Origin: Methylomonas albis
GTDB taxonomy: Bacteria; Pseudomonadota; Gammaproteobacteria; Methylococcales; Methylomonadaceae
Direction of reading: 5' to 3'
NCBI RefSeq assembly: GCF_014850955.1
Contig: NZ_JACXSS010000001.1
Span: 62,001 to 126,000 of the forward strand
Length of the DNA: 64,000 nucleotides
Numbering within the stretch: the first letter of the stretch is position 1; every line of letters begins with the position of its first letter. The position numbers and the translations under genes are program-made. The notes beneath the pieces are model-generated. The model had not been told where the DNA came from, did no database searches, and was given only the letters and a program-made list of their open reading frames with translations. Positions 34,228-43,419 of the stretch are shown here, one piece after another.

Positions 34228-36633
34228 TCAATACTGCAGTCTTATCGATCCCATCACCGAAAGTGGGTTGCCGGTCGTGATTGAGTCGCGCCCCCCACCC
34301 GTCCCCGTGTAATAGCCTTTATCCAACAGATTGTTAATGTTCAATTGGGTCGTCAGGTGCGTTTTGCCTACGGGTAACGTATAAGCTGCCATGGCATCCA
34401 TTGTGATATATCCCGGCAAATCAACGGGATTGTAATTGTCGCCATTGCGTTTCCCTACCAAGACACCGCCGAGTCCCGCTTTAAAGTGATTTGTAAACTG
34501 ATACGTTCCCCATAAACTGGCTTGATGCTCTGGAACATTGATTGGACGCTGGCCTAACAATGGTGCATCGGCGTTAACGTAACGAATATCCGTAAAGGCA
34601 TAAGTAGTAAGCAAATTTAGATATTCGGTTATTTGGCCTTTTATATCGACCTCAATCCCTCGTCCCCTTGCCTTACCGGCGGCAATGACATATCCGGGGT
34701 GAGCTGGGTCATTAGTTATCGTATTCGTTTTCGTTAAGTGGTAAAACGATACTGTACTGGAGAGCCGCTGATCGAAGAATTCAGTTTTGAAGCCCGTTTC
34801 GTATTGTTCTGCCTCTTCCGGTTTAAAACTTTGGCCGGAAAATGCTTGTCCTTGGTTTGCAAAGCCCAACGATTCCGAGTAACTACTGTACAAAGACAGC
34901 CAGTTCCAAGGTTGGTACAGGATGCCAACGCGTGGGCTAAATTTTTGATCTTCTTGATCACTGAAATTAGCCTTTGCCAAGGCAAAAGACGTGGGACTGA
35001 AACCCGTGCCATAGGTAACCCAATCATAGCGCCCCCCTCCCATAATATGCAGCTTTTCAAACAAGGCGATCGAATCTTGGAAGTAAACGCCAAATCGTTC
35101 CTCTTTGCGAGCAAAGTGTCTACCAGGAGCCATTGCATTGGCGGCCCCTTCATCAACGACGTGATAAACAGGGTTAAAAATATCAATGCTTGGTGCTATT
35201 GGCGCATTAAGGTAGCGGACACCCAAGGTAGCAAAGGTGTTGTGGTAATAATCGCCACCTAAAAGGACTTCATGTTCAGAGCCGAACAGATTGAATTTTC
35301 CTGTTAAATCTAAGTTAGTTGAATAAGTTTCCTGGGTCGCGGGGCCTTTTCTATAAAATCTATCCAGAGTGCGGTTATCCGCTTGCAAGCTTTCAGTACC
35401 AACTTCGTTATATAAGGTATCCCAGTTCTCCCAAAGAAAACGATTTTTTACTTTCCAATTGTCATCAAACTTAAATGCCCAGTCATAAGCGACCAACGTC
35501 GTATCCATTTCAACTTTTTTAGCACTATCTTGGTAACTACGACTTAAAGGGACGGGGGCGGGGCGATTGCCGATGGCGGGGATTCCCCAATCATCTACTC
35601 TTCTTTCGTGTTTATGTTCCACTTCAAGATTCGCCTCAAAACGATCATTGGGTCGCCAGCTTAATGTTGGTGCGATGAAGTAGCGTTCATCGTTGATGAA
35701 CTGTTTAAATGAACCAATATCCTGATAAGAAAAATTGACGCGATAGCGTAATTCACCATTCTTATCGATAGAGCCTGTGGCATCGGCAGTGGTGCGATAT
35801 TGGTCATACGAACCAAATTGTTGCTGCAAAGAATAGTAAGGCGTGTTTAGCCCCTTTTTAGTGACATAATTGACCAAACCACCGGGTTGGCCTCGACCGT
35901 ACAGCATAGACGCGGGACCTTTGATGACTTCAAATTGTTCGATATTAGCCAGATCATAAGTCCCAAAACCGCGCAGCAAGCCATTACGGTAAATGTCACC
36001 ACTACCAAAGCCTCGAACAGTAAAATTTTCGTAAATATTGCCTGAGTCGTGATTCGCCTGAATACCACTGACATTCTTGGTGATAGCATCGATAATGTTA
36101 ATATTCTGCTGGTCGTTCATTAAAGCTTTAGGCACGACTTGAATATTCATGGGCGTTTTCATAATCGGCGTATCGGTTTTAGTCGCCGTAATAGCGTTGG
36201 GCAAGCTGTAATCCGGGTTATAGGGATCGGTGGCATCGTAAGCGACTTTCCCCACTACTGACACTGCCGGTAATGTCGAAGAACCGTCGCTACCGGGTTT
36301 TTGTATGCCGGTTGGATCGTGCTCCAAGGTAATGGTGTTGGCATCGCTAAAGCGATAGCGCAAGCCGCTTCCGCTCAGAAGTTTTTGCAAGGCTTGGTCG
36401 GCACTGTAATTGCCTTTGACTTCGCTGCTGCGCAAATCTTTTGCAACATCGGTACTGAAAAACACCTTGATACCGCTGATTTCGGAAAATTGCAGCAGGG
36501 CGTCGGCCAATGGTGCAGACGGAATAGCGAAATCGATGGTGCTTTCTGCTGCGCACCATGGGCTGACGCTCATCGCTACGGCAAAAACGGTTAAACAGAA
36601 CGGGTTAAAGGGCGTTGCTGTGCGCTGACTCAT
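34228..36633 (-). CDS. STN-domain TonB-dependent receptor (cassette 4)
   Basis: An 801-residue receptor. The signal peptide ends near WCAAES (about 29), followed by an STN domain at about 30-100 (IDFAIPSAPLADALLQFSEI). The TonB-box-like LPAVSVVGK is next. The plug has FEVIKGPASMLYGRGQPGGLVN, and the barrel ends SIRLQY. Start 36633 has a perfect AGGAGG 6 bases upstream, which rules out ATG 36702. DNA here is somewhat more AT-rich than in its neighbours, which may reflect a separate origin. It is followed by a PepSY gene and regulated by the FecIR pair upstream. Confidence 0.94.
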   Translation of the reverse strand: MSQRTATPFNPFCLTVFAVAMSVSPWCAAESTIDFAIPSAPLADALLQFSEISGIKVFFSTDVAKDLRSSEVKGNYSADQALQKLLSGSGLRYRFSDANTITLEHDPTGIQKPGSDGSSTLPAVSVVGKVAYDATDPYNPDYSLPNAITATKTDTPIMKTPMNIQVVPKALMNDQQNINIIDAITKNVSGIQANHDSGNIYENFTVRGFGSGDIYRNGLLRGFGTYDLANIEQFEVIKGPASMLYGRGQPGGLVNYVTKKGLNTPYYSLQQQFGSYDQYRTTADATGSIDKNGELRYRVNFSYQDIGSFKQFINDERYFIAPTLSWRPNDRFEANLEVEHKHERRVDDWGIPAIGNRPAPVPLSRSYQDSAKKVEMDTTLVAYDWAFKFDDNWKVKNRFLWENWDTLYNEVGTESLQADNRTLDRFYRKGPATQETYSTNLDLTGKFNLFGSEHEVLLGGDYYHNTFATLGVRYLNAPIAPSIDIFNPVYHVVDEGAANAMAPGRHFARKEERFGVYFQDSIALFEKLHIMGGGRYDWVTYGTGFSPTSFALAKANFSDQEDQKFSPRVGILYQPWNWLSLYSSYSESLGFANQGQAFSGQSFKPEEAEQYETGFKTEFFDQRLSSTVSFYHLTKTNTITNDPAHPGYVIAAGKARGRGIEVDIKGQITEYLNLLTTYAFTDIRYVNADAPLLGQRPINVPEHQASLWGTYQFTNHFKAGLGGVLVGKRNGDNYNPVDLPGYITMDAMAAYTLPVGKTHLTTQLNINNLLDKGYYTGTGGGRDSITTGNPLSVMGSIRLQY

Positions 36634-36834
36634 TTGGCCTCCTGGCGTTTTGACTACGAAAATGGCGGTTGGCGAAGGAAGGTGTTCCGACGTCGTATCC
36701 ACATGGGTTCGTAAGCAAAGACGAAGGGAGGGATAGGTTTTACAACCTGGGTGAGAAAATATTTTAGTGATCAGTTAGACAGCTGTGCTTTGCCGTGATG
36801 CCGGTCTCGAGATGAAATCGGCGTTGGTCGTGGC

Positions 36835-37815
36835 CTAGAGTTGATTTCGGCGCAAAACCACCAGCGCGTCGGTCAAACGGGTTTCGCTGACGGACAAGGT
36901 TTTCTCGATCACACTCAGCGCGGCTTCCGGTTCGTTGGCGTCGAACACGCCGGTCACCAAATGCCCGGCGAGGGCCGAATCGGCGATCAGGATTTTTCCG
37001 GGGCGGTAGCGGTTTAGATCGTCGATGACTTGTTGCAGCGGTTTTTCCTTAAACACCAGGCGCCGCTCCTGCCAGGCGGCGGCTTGTTTCAGATTCACGG
37101 CTTCCGGCACACCGGTTTTACCGCCAGCGGAGACGACGCGCTGGCCTTCCGCCAAGCGTTCCAGGGTTTCGCCTCCACTGAAGGCGACGCGGACGCTGTG
37201 TTCGTAGACCGTCACTGCCAGGTTGCCCTGCCACTGTTTGATGTCGAAAGCCGTGCCCAAGGCCCTGACGCGACCGCCGCTACTAAGCACTTCGAACGGT
37301 CTGGCTGCGTCGGCAGCCACCTTGAAATAGGCTTCGCCGCCGTGCAGGTGAATGACGCGCTGCCGCTCGGAAAACGCCACCGACAGCGAGGAAGCGGTAT
37401 TCAAGATCACCGTCGAGCCGTCGCTCAATTGAATCTTGCGCAGTTCGCCGGTGCCGGTGCGGAAGTCGGCAAAGTAGCCGGCGTTAAACGCCCAGCCCAA
37501 ACACAATGCCAGCATCAGGCACGCGGCAATTGGCCAGGCCCATAGACCCCGTCCGGCTTTGGCAGCCGCTGTTCCGCTGGCTTTTTGCACTCGTCGCTCG
37601 ATCCGGCTTAGGTGGGCCGGGTTCAAGGTCTCCACCCGCCGAAAAAAACGCTGCGTCTGTTGCCAGGCTTCCAGGTTCTCCCGGCTGGCCGCCAACCAGG
37701 CCTGCCACAATTTTTCCTGCTCGCTGTCGTAGAACGGCGATTCGCGCAAGGCTAGCCAATATTCGGCTTGCTCATCGGCGCTGGCGTCGGGAAAAGGTGG
37801 GAAGGCATGGTTCAT
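36835..37815 (-). CDS. FecR-type sigma regulator (cassette 4)
   Basis: A 326-residue regulator. The cytosolic region contains EYWLALRESPFYDSEQEKLW...WLAASRENLEAWQQ, with one TM at about 91-109. The periplasmic FecR domain has LRKIQLSDGSTVILNTASSLSV and GGEAYFKVAADAARPFEV, and the C-terminal contact domain contains RYRPGKILIADSAL. It is most similar in the window to the cassette 1 FecR. The ATG at 37815 lacks a strong ribosome-binding site but gives a normal-length protein. Confidence 0.92.
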   Translation of the reverse strand: MNHAFPPFPDASADEQAEYWLALRESPFYDSEQEKLWQAWLAASRENLEAWQQTQRFFRRVETLNPAHLSRIERRVQKASGTAAAKAGRGLWAWPIAACLMLALCLGWAFNAGYFADFRTGTGELRKIQLSDGSTVILNTASSLSVAFSERQRVIHLHGGEAYFKVAADAARPFEVLSSGGRVRALGTAFDIKQWQGNLAVTVYEHSVRVAFSGGETLERLAEGQRVVSAGGKTGVPEAVNLKQAAAWQERRLVFKEKPLQQVIDDLNRYRPGKILIADSALAGHLVTGVFDANEPEAALSVIEKTLSVSETRLTDALVVLRRNQL

Positions 37816-37996
37816 ATCAAAATTGGCGGTGCGGTCAGCTCGGTATTCGGATTATAAAACGCTCGTTGGATAAACTCAGGTCCGATTGGCAAACTATTAC
37901 CCAGGCCCCAAATGCCGCTGGCCCTAGGTGTGCTGAAGGACTCAGGGCCAACGAAGTGCCGGGAGTTGTAATGGACGGCTTAATAAATAAACCCGG

Positions 37997-38506
37997 TCAA
38001 TCCAAATCGCCGACCTTCTCCCGGCAATGGCGCATGGCCTGGGTTAGATATTTGAAGATCATGGTTTGCGATATGCCCAGCCTTTGTTCCACTTCCGCGT
38101 AACTGCAATGCTTGAGTTTGAGCAGGACAAACACTTCCCGGCATTTGGGCGATAGATCATCCAAGGCAGTGATCAGTTGCTCTAGTTGTTGCTGCGACAT
38201 GACGGTCCGTTCGGCGGATAGCGAAGATTGTACGCCTACTTCAGCCTCTTCATTCGCGGCGGCTTCCACATCTCGGCTGTGGCTGCGCAGATAATCGGTA
38301 GCCAGATTGGCAGCGATTCGGAAAATGAAGGCGCGGGGATTTTCCACGCTATCTTTGTCACCGTAACCGGCATAGCGAATGAAGGTTTCTTGAAAAATAT
38401 CCTGCGCCGTATCCGTACAACTAATGCGTTGAGATAAAAACCGCAATAGTTCGTGGCGGTGCTTGTGCATCAGGTCGGCAATGTCGGCGGCAGTCAATTC
38501 GAGCAT
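37997..38506 (-). CDS. FecI-type ECF sigma factor (cassette 4)
   Basis: A 169-residue sigma factor: TAQDIFQETFIRY in region 2, NPRAFIFRIAANLATDYLRS at the -10 recognition stretch, and SPKCREVFVLLKLKHCSYAEVEQRLGIS in region 4. Start MLELTAAD (38506) is preferred; an in-frame ATG at 38530 adds eight residues. It heads cassette 4, whose order is sigma factor, FecR, receptor, PepSY. Confidence 0.92.
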   Translation of the reverse strand: MLELTAADIADLMHKHRHELLRFLSQRISCTDTAQDIFQETFIRYAGYGDKDSVENPRAFIFRIAANLATDYLRSHSRDVEAAANEEAEVGVQSSLSAERTVMSQQQLEQLITALDDLSPKCREVFVLLKLKHCSYAEVEQRLGISQTMIFKYLTQAMRHCREKVGDLD

Positions 38507-38702
38507 GGGACAGATTATATAGGCGGCCAAATGTAGCGTTTAATCAAGCAATATTTACGCCCGAACATAGAAGGGGACAGGTTTTTAGCGTAAGTCTATC
38601 CGGAAAGCCCGCAGGGATTGAGGGATGGTGAAAACCGCTAAGGGCTATTGGGAAAAGTTGGTGAGCAATACTCAGGCTTACAACTTCATAAACTGTGTCA
38701 TT

Positions 38703-39229
38703 TCACACGGTCAGGAACGGTCGTTTGAATTGAGCGGACCAACGTTTTTGCAACCAAGGGATTAAGCCGGTCACGAACAGCAATCGACAAATCAGCCCGG
38801 TCCAACCAAAAGCCTGCCCGGAATGCAGCGGCTATTGCCATTGCTTGAACAAATCGCCGCTGCTGCCGTGCGCAGCGTCCTTGATTTGCAGCAGCTTGCC
38901 ATCGCGACGATCAAGCAGCAGACAGCGTTCGGAGAGCAGATAAGGCCTAAGGTCCGGCACATTCTGAAAGCAGGCGGTGAATGGGCTTTGTTCGGCGCCG
39001 CCAAGTGAGAAGTATTAGGCTGTGCCGCCCGGATAAGTTTGTCGCGCCTGTTGCAAGGCTAAGTCCAACGATACCGGGTTTGTCGCATTGGGTGTGGCTT
39101 GTACAATTGGCTCCGGCGTTAGCGGTGAAAAGCATTCCACCAGCCAACTGAATTGATCCGGCAGATTGAAATAAACCCCAGACCCAAACCCAACCACAAA
39201 TGCACTTGCAGCCAGAATTTGCGGCGGAC
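38703..39229 (-). pseudogene. Decayed PepSY-TM gene
   Basis: Reading the minus strand gives VRRKFWLQVHLWLGL, matching the N-terminus of the intact PepSY protein (SRRKFWLKVHFYLGL). The sequence then jumps, with a frame change near 39176-39186, to GVYFNLPDQFSWLVECFSP, which matches the intact GVFLIFPDYGRILVNIFSP some 200 residues later. So an internal deletion has removed about half the gene. Two in-frame stops follow: TAA at 39015-39017 and TAG at 38832-38834. The tail GSSGDLFKQWQ-stop-PLHSGQAFGW matches intact RSSGDIFIEWLYPLHTGEAFGL. The frame ends at TGA 38703. No start codon precedes the N-terminal fragment. It is the eroded last gene of cassette 5. Confidence 0.85.
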
Positions 39230-39478
39230 TTTTTAGACGGTGCAGGCTTTGGGTTTTGCAGTTTGGGAGATTGTTTAATCGGGTGTTGGAAGCAACGCTG
39301 TTCATCGCTATTGGCCTGTAAACGAATGGCTTTACAGATAAGACGTTTGAACAGCGGTTTTCCCAGCATAATGCCGAAAAATTCCGTTGCTACTTGAACA
39401 AGCCCGTGTCGAGCGCAGCCGAAGGGTTCAGGGAGAACGGAATTTCTCAAGGTTACGCTGCTATTTTTAGGGTTTTCT
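39230..39478. other. Intergenic remnant upstream of the pseudogene
   Basis: About 250 bases without a supported gene. It contains GTGTCGAGCGCAGCCGAAGGGTT (39406-39428), similar to widespread extragenic REP-like sequences. Confidence 0.3.
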
Positions 39479-40687
39479 TTAGTCGACGGATAAAGTGACC
39501 AGCCGCACTTTCTTCTGAACCGGATCGGTCCAGCTTACAAATGCTTGTTTACCGACGCGAGTCATGCCCGGATATTTGCTCGGCCATTTCGGAAAACCGC
39601 CACCATACACGGTGATTTGCCGGCTGATTTTGCCGTCAGGCGTCACTTTAGCAACCTTTAGCTCATCCTCTGGTCCATTGCGGCCGCGCCAGCTGACCAG
39701 GGCCGAGCCATCGTCCAGCAGCAAGGCGTTGGCATAGCCGCTGGCGTCCGCATCCAGCTCGATAGGCTGATTAAAATGTACGCCGTTGTCGGTGGAGAAG
39801 GCCAGCTTCACCCGGCCTTTGCCGTCGGCGGCAGTGAACCAAGCCGCCACGCCGGCGGTGGGAGTCAGATCAATGGATGGCCCATTACTGGGGCAACCGC
39901 CGATCACCCAGCCGTCTGCATGCACGTTAGCGATTTGCGGATTGCCGCCGGCTTGCCAGCGCACCGCGCTGATGTCGCGAATTTCGCCGACGGCATGATC
40001 ACGGTAGACCGTGACCAATTGCTCACCCTGTGCGTCGGTAAAGCTGCGGCAGCAGGAGCAAACATCGTCATCCAGCGTTAGCTCGGGGCCGGCCCGCCAA
40101 TTTTTGTCGATCACGCTCGCCATCAGTTGGTAGCGGTTGGTTTTCTTATCGGCGGTAGGGTCGTGGCTGGCGTGGCGCATATCGGTCCAGACCAGCGCCA
40201 GTCGTGCATCGGGTAGCGCGGCCAAAGACATTTGCGCATCGTAGATACGTGCAGCATCTCCGTAAGGTTTTAGCTGTGGGCTCCAGCTTAAGCCGCCATC
40301 TATCGATCTAGCCAGGTAAATGTCTGCCGCGTAACGGTCCGTGGAATTTGCAACATACGGCATCCAGGCCGCCGCTAGGCTGCCGTCGCTCAGGCCTAGT
40401 ACTACCGGCGGGTCAGCCAATTTACCCTCGACCTTGACCACCGTTAACGGCATGCTCCAACCTTGCTCTTCCAAAACGGCAAATTTCGCCGTACTGGTCC
40501 CCATATCGGTTTCCACCCAACTGAGCAGTAACCGCCCATCCGCCGTTTTTTCCAGGTGATGCTGCTGGCTAAAGCCCGACACCGGCAACTCCAGCTCACG
40601 GAACGGCAACGGCTTTGCCGACACACCCTGGCAGATGCCGCAATACAGTAAAAAGCCGGCGACGGACTTTAAAATTATTTTGGACAT
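39479..40687 (-). CDS. Exported sialidase-like (Asp-box) beta-propeller protein with CxCC motif
   Basis: A 402-residue secreted protein. The signal peptide ends near VSAK (residue 24). Asp-box (BNR) repeats are visible, SIDGGLSW (128-135) and FSTDNGVHF later, consistent with a six-bladed propeller of the exo-alpha-sialidase superfamily. A Cys cluster DDDVCSCCRSF (Cys 210, 212, 213), plus Cys in IGGCPSNGP, is unusual for a sialidase and suggests metal binding or disulfides. I do not see the arginine triad and would not claim glycosidase activity. It sits directly after the cassette 5 receptor (51-base gap), so a role in ligand binding or metal handling is more likely. Confidence 0.75.
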   Translation of the reverse strand: MSKIILKSVAGFLLYCGICQGVSAKPLPFRELELPVSGFSQQHHLEKTADGRLLLSWVETDMGTSTAKFAVLEEQGWSMPLTVVKVEGKLADPPVVLGLSDGSLAAAWMPYVANSTDRYAADIYLARSIDGGLSWSPQLKPYGDAARIYDAQMSLAALPDARLALVWTDMRHASHDPTADKKTNRYQLMASVIDKNWRAGPELTLDDDVCSCCRSFTDAQGEQLVTVYRDHAVGEIRDISAVRWQAGGNPQIANVHADGWVIGGCPSNGPSIDLTPTAGVAAWFTAADGKGRVKLAFSTDNGVHFNQPIELDADASGYANALLLDDGSALVSWRGRNGPEDELKVAKVTPDGKISRQITVYGGGFPKWPSKYPGMTRVGKQAFVSWTDPVQKKVRLVTLSVD

Positions 40688-40739
40688 GGCGCGCTTCTCG
40701 ACAAGATTGAGTTAGCTGAGCAATTTAGCGGGTTTGAAC

Positions 40740-43244
40740 TCAATATTCCACTCGAATTGAGCCGATTGCGGTCAGCGGCGCGCCCGGATAAACCCCCAGC
40801 CCCGGCGCGACGTTGGAGTCGGGGTCGGTGGATTCGTAGTAGCGTTTGTCGAGTAGGTTGCGAATATTAAACTGTGCACTTATGCGCGAGCCACCGACTT
40901 TTTGCTTATAAGCGATGAAGGCGTCCATCCTGACATAACCCGGCATCTGGAAGCTATTGGCGTTATCGCCTTCGCGCGTGCCGGCGGCCACGCCGCCCAG
41001 ACCGGCGCTAAAGCCATCCCGCGCCGCATAGCCGTTCATGTCGTACTTGAGCCATAGGCTGCCGGAATGTTCGGGTACATTGTTCAAGCGGTTGCCCTGG
41101 GTGCCGCCGTTGTAGTCCTTGATGATACGGGCATCGGTAAAGGCGTAGCTGCCGATCAGGCTGACGTTATTGCTCAGATACCCGGTCATGTCCAGCTCGA
41201 TACCTTGACTGCGTTGTAGATTGGCAATTTTGTCGTAGAGATTGGCCGTGCTCAGATCGTTGACCAGGATGTTATCCTTGGTCAAATGGTAGTACGCCAA
41301 GGTGGCCACCAGGCGTTGATCAAACAATTGGGTCTTTATGCCTGCTTCGAATTGCTCGCCGATTTGCGGATCGAAGCGGGTGCCGTTGGAAGCTGGTGCA
41401 TTATTGGCGCCGAGCGAAGTTATCCAATTGCCGTATACGCTCAATTGGTCGAATGCTTCGTAGAGTATGCCCACTCGCGGGCTGAACCCCTCGTCTTTAC
41501 GGGTGTTAGGCTTCACCAGTACGTCGGCGTCCGCAAAGCTGGCGGCATTGCCGCGTCCGGTTTCCGCCCAGTCGTAACGGCCACCGCCCATGATATGCAG
41601 TCTGTCCCAAAGCGTGATTTGGTCTTGGAAATAGGCGCCGTACCAATTGTTGTATATCACGCTGCGATTCAAGCCCGGCTCGGTATCGCTCAAGTAAGCG
41701 GCGTCGAACGTCGCCGGCGAGATGCCGTAACTGGGAAATGGGTTATTGATGTCGATTGCCAGGGCCGGATTCGCGTCAACCCATTGTCCTGAGGTGCCAT
41801 ATCGGTTAAAGGTGCGGTAAAAATCGAAACCGAACAATACGTCGTGTTTGGTTTCGCCGATAGCGAATTTGCCGGTAACATCCAGGTTAGTTGCGTAATG
41901 TTCCTGTTCTGTGGTCTGCCGAAAGATGTTGCGCTGCAGAATGCCGGTGGCTTGATTCAACGCCAATCCAGGGTCGAAAGCCGGCGCCGGATTGACGAAG
42001 GTGGTCGTGCTGTCGGATAGGCTGGCCAGAAAACGGTTATGTATCGCCCAGTCATCGTTAAAGCGGTGGTTAACTTCGCTGCCGATTTTGATGCTGGATT
42101 GGTCACCCGTCGGGGTATTCGGATCGCCCAAGTTGCGACTGATCGGGATGTTGGCCGGGCGTTTGCCTATAGCTGGGATACCGAAATCCGCCGGTGCGTT
42201 TTTTTCGCTGCCTTCAATGTCGACAGTAATGTCGGTAGCGTCGCTGGGGCGCCAGGTGATGCTGGGATTGAACAGCATTCTGTCCACGGACACAAAATCA
42301 CGGAACGAGCCGTTGCTTTGGTACGCGCCGGAAAAGCGGTACAGCAGTGATTTATCGCCGTTAATCGGCCCACCGGCATCCCATTGGGTGCGATACAAAT
42401 CGTAGGACCCAAACTGTTGCTCCAAGGAGTAATAGGGGTGGTCCAAGGGTTTTTTGGTCGTCAGGTTGATCATGCCGCCCGGTTCAGTCCGACCGTAGAG
42501 TTGTGATGGGCCTTTAATGACCTCGATGTTCTCCAAATTTCCAGAGTCCATGTCGCCGAAATAGCCACCGTCTTGTAACAGGCCGTTCCGATAAACGTTA
42601 TTAGTATTAAAACCGCGGACAATGAAGCCGACGCCACCGCCTAATGACGGCTGGGGACGCACGCCGCTAACGTTTTCCAACACGTCTTTAACCTTGCCGG
42701 ATTTCTGGTCGTCCATCACCGATCTCGGTACGACCTGAATCGAAATAGGTGTTTCTATCAGCGGGGTGTCGGTCTTGGTGGCGGCAAAGGCGTTGGTTAC
42801 TGCGTAATCCTTGCTGTAAGGGTCGGCTGCGTTGGCATACTGGCGATTGCCGGACACGGTGACCGCCGACAAAGTTGACACATCGTTGTGTGAATCCGGT
42901 GCTTTTTGCAGCGTAATGGTGCCGTTACCGGTGGCACCGGCTACCACGCCGGTGCCGGCCAGCAGTTTTTGTAAAGCTTGCCGGACCGTCAATTGGCCGC
43001 TAACACCGGGCGATTTCAAGCCTGCCGCCATTTCTGCGGGATAACTGAGCTGTACATTGGCGGTGTCGGCAAAGGCATTTAATGCGCCGCTTAAGCTTTG
43101 CGCAGGAATGTCGAAAGCGATGTTTTGTTCGGCGGCAATCACGGTCGGGGCGCTGAGCGCGGCGGCGATTGTCAGCGACAAAGGCCAAAGGTTGTATCGG
43201 GTCGGTTTGCCCATGCCGGAGGCATGGAACGGATAAGATGCCAT
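40740..43244 (-). CDS. STN-domain TonB-dependent receptor (cassette 5)
   Basis: An 834-residue receptor. The leader ends near TVIAAEQ (about 38), followed by an STN domain at about 39-110 (IAFDIPAQSLSGALNAFADT). TonB-box-like LSAVTVSGN follows. The plug contains IEVIKGPSQLYGRTEPGGMIN, one residue shorter than the usual GPAAVLYGR. The barrel ends SIRVEY. GGGAGA lies 7 bases before ATG 43244, favoured over ATG 43295. Upstream is its FecIR pair; downstream are the sialidase-like gene and the PepSY pseudogene. Confidence 0.94.
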   Translation of the reverse strand: MASYPFHASGMGKPTRYNLWPLSLTIAAALSAPTVIAAEQNIAFDIPAQSLSGALNAFADTANVQLSYPAEMAAGLKSPGVSGQLTVRQALQKLLAGTGVVAGATGNGTITLQKAPDSHNDVSTLSAVTVSGNRQYANAADPYSKDYAVTNAFAATKTDTPLIETPISIQVVPRSVMDDQKSGKVKDVLENVSGVRPQPSLGGGVGFIVRGFNTNNVYRNGLLQDGGYFGDMDSGNLENIEVIKGPSQLYGRTEPGGMINLTTKKPLDHPYYSLEQQFGSYDLYRTQWDAGGPINGDKSLLYRFSGAYQSNGSFRDFVSVDRMLFNPSITWRPSDATDITVDIEGSEKNAPADFGIPAIGKRPANIPISRNLGDPNTPTGDQSSIKIGSEVNHRFNDDWAIHNRFLASLSDSTTTFVNPAPAFDPGLALNQATGILQRNIFRQTTEQEHYATNLDVTGKFAIGETKHDVLFGFDFYRTFNRYGTSGQWVDANPALAIDINNPFPSYGISPATFDAAYLSDTEPGLNRSVIYNNWYGAYFQDQITLWDRLHIMGGGRYDWAETGRGNAASFADADVLVKPNTRKDEGFSPRVGILYEAFDQLSVYGNWITSLGANNAPASNGTRFDPQIGEQFEAGIKTQLFDQRLVATLAYYHLTKDNILVNDLSTANLYDKIANLQRSQGIELDMTGYLSNNVSLIGSYAFTDARIIKDYNGGTQGNRLNNVPEHSGSLWLKYDMNGYAARDGFSAGLGGVAAGTREGDNANSFQMPGYVRMDAFIAYKQKVGGSRISAQFNIRNLLDKRYYESTDPDSNVAPGLGVYPGAPLTAIGSIRVEY

Positions 43245-43419
43245 TTGATTCTCCCTAAGCGAATGAATTGATCCCCCCAAAGTTTGGGGTTGCAATGGAG
43301 ACGGGCGAAGCGAGTTTTTCCTCAGCTTGACGGTAAAACTATTTTTCGTGTCAAAGACGGCGGCTGAAAAACGGAGGGCTTTGTCGGCTGTTTTGGCTAG
43401 GCGATAGGCTTTTTGAGGT

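Noticed and set aside
38947..39450. Several short minus-strand open frames
   Set aside because: They are fragments of the decayed PepSY gene in mixed frames, reported as one pseudogene.
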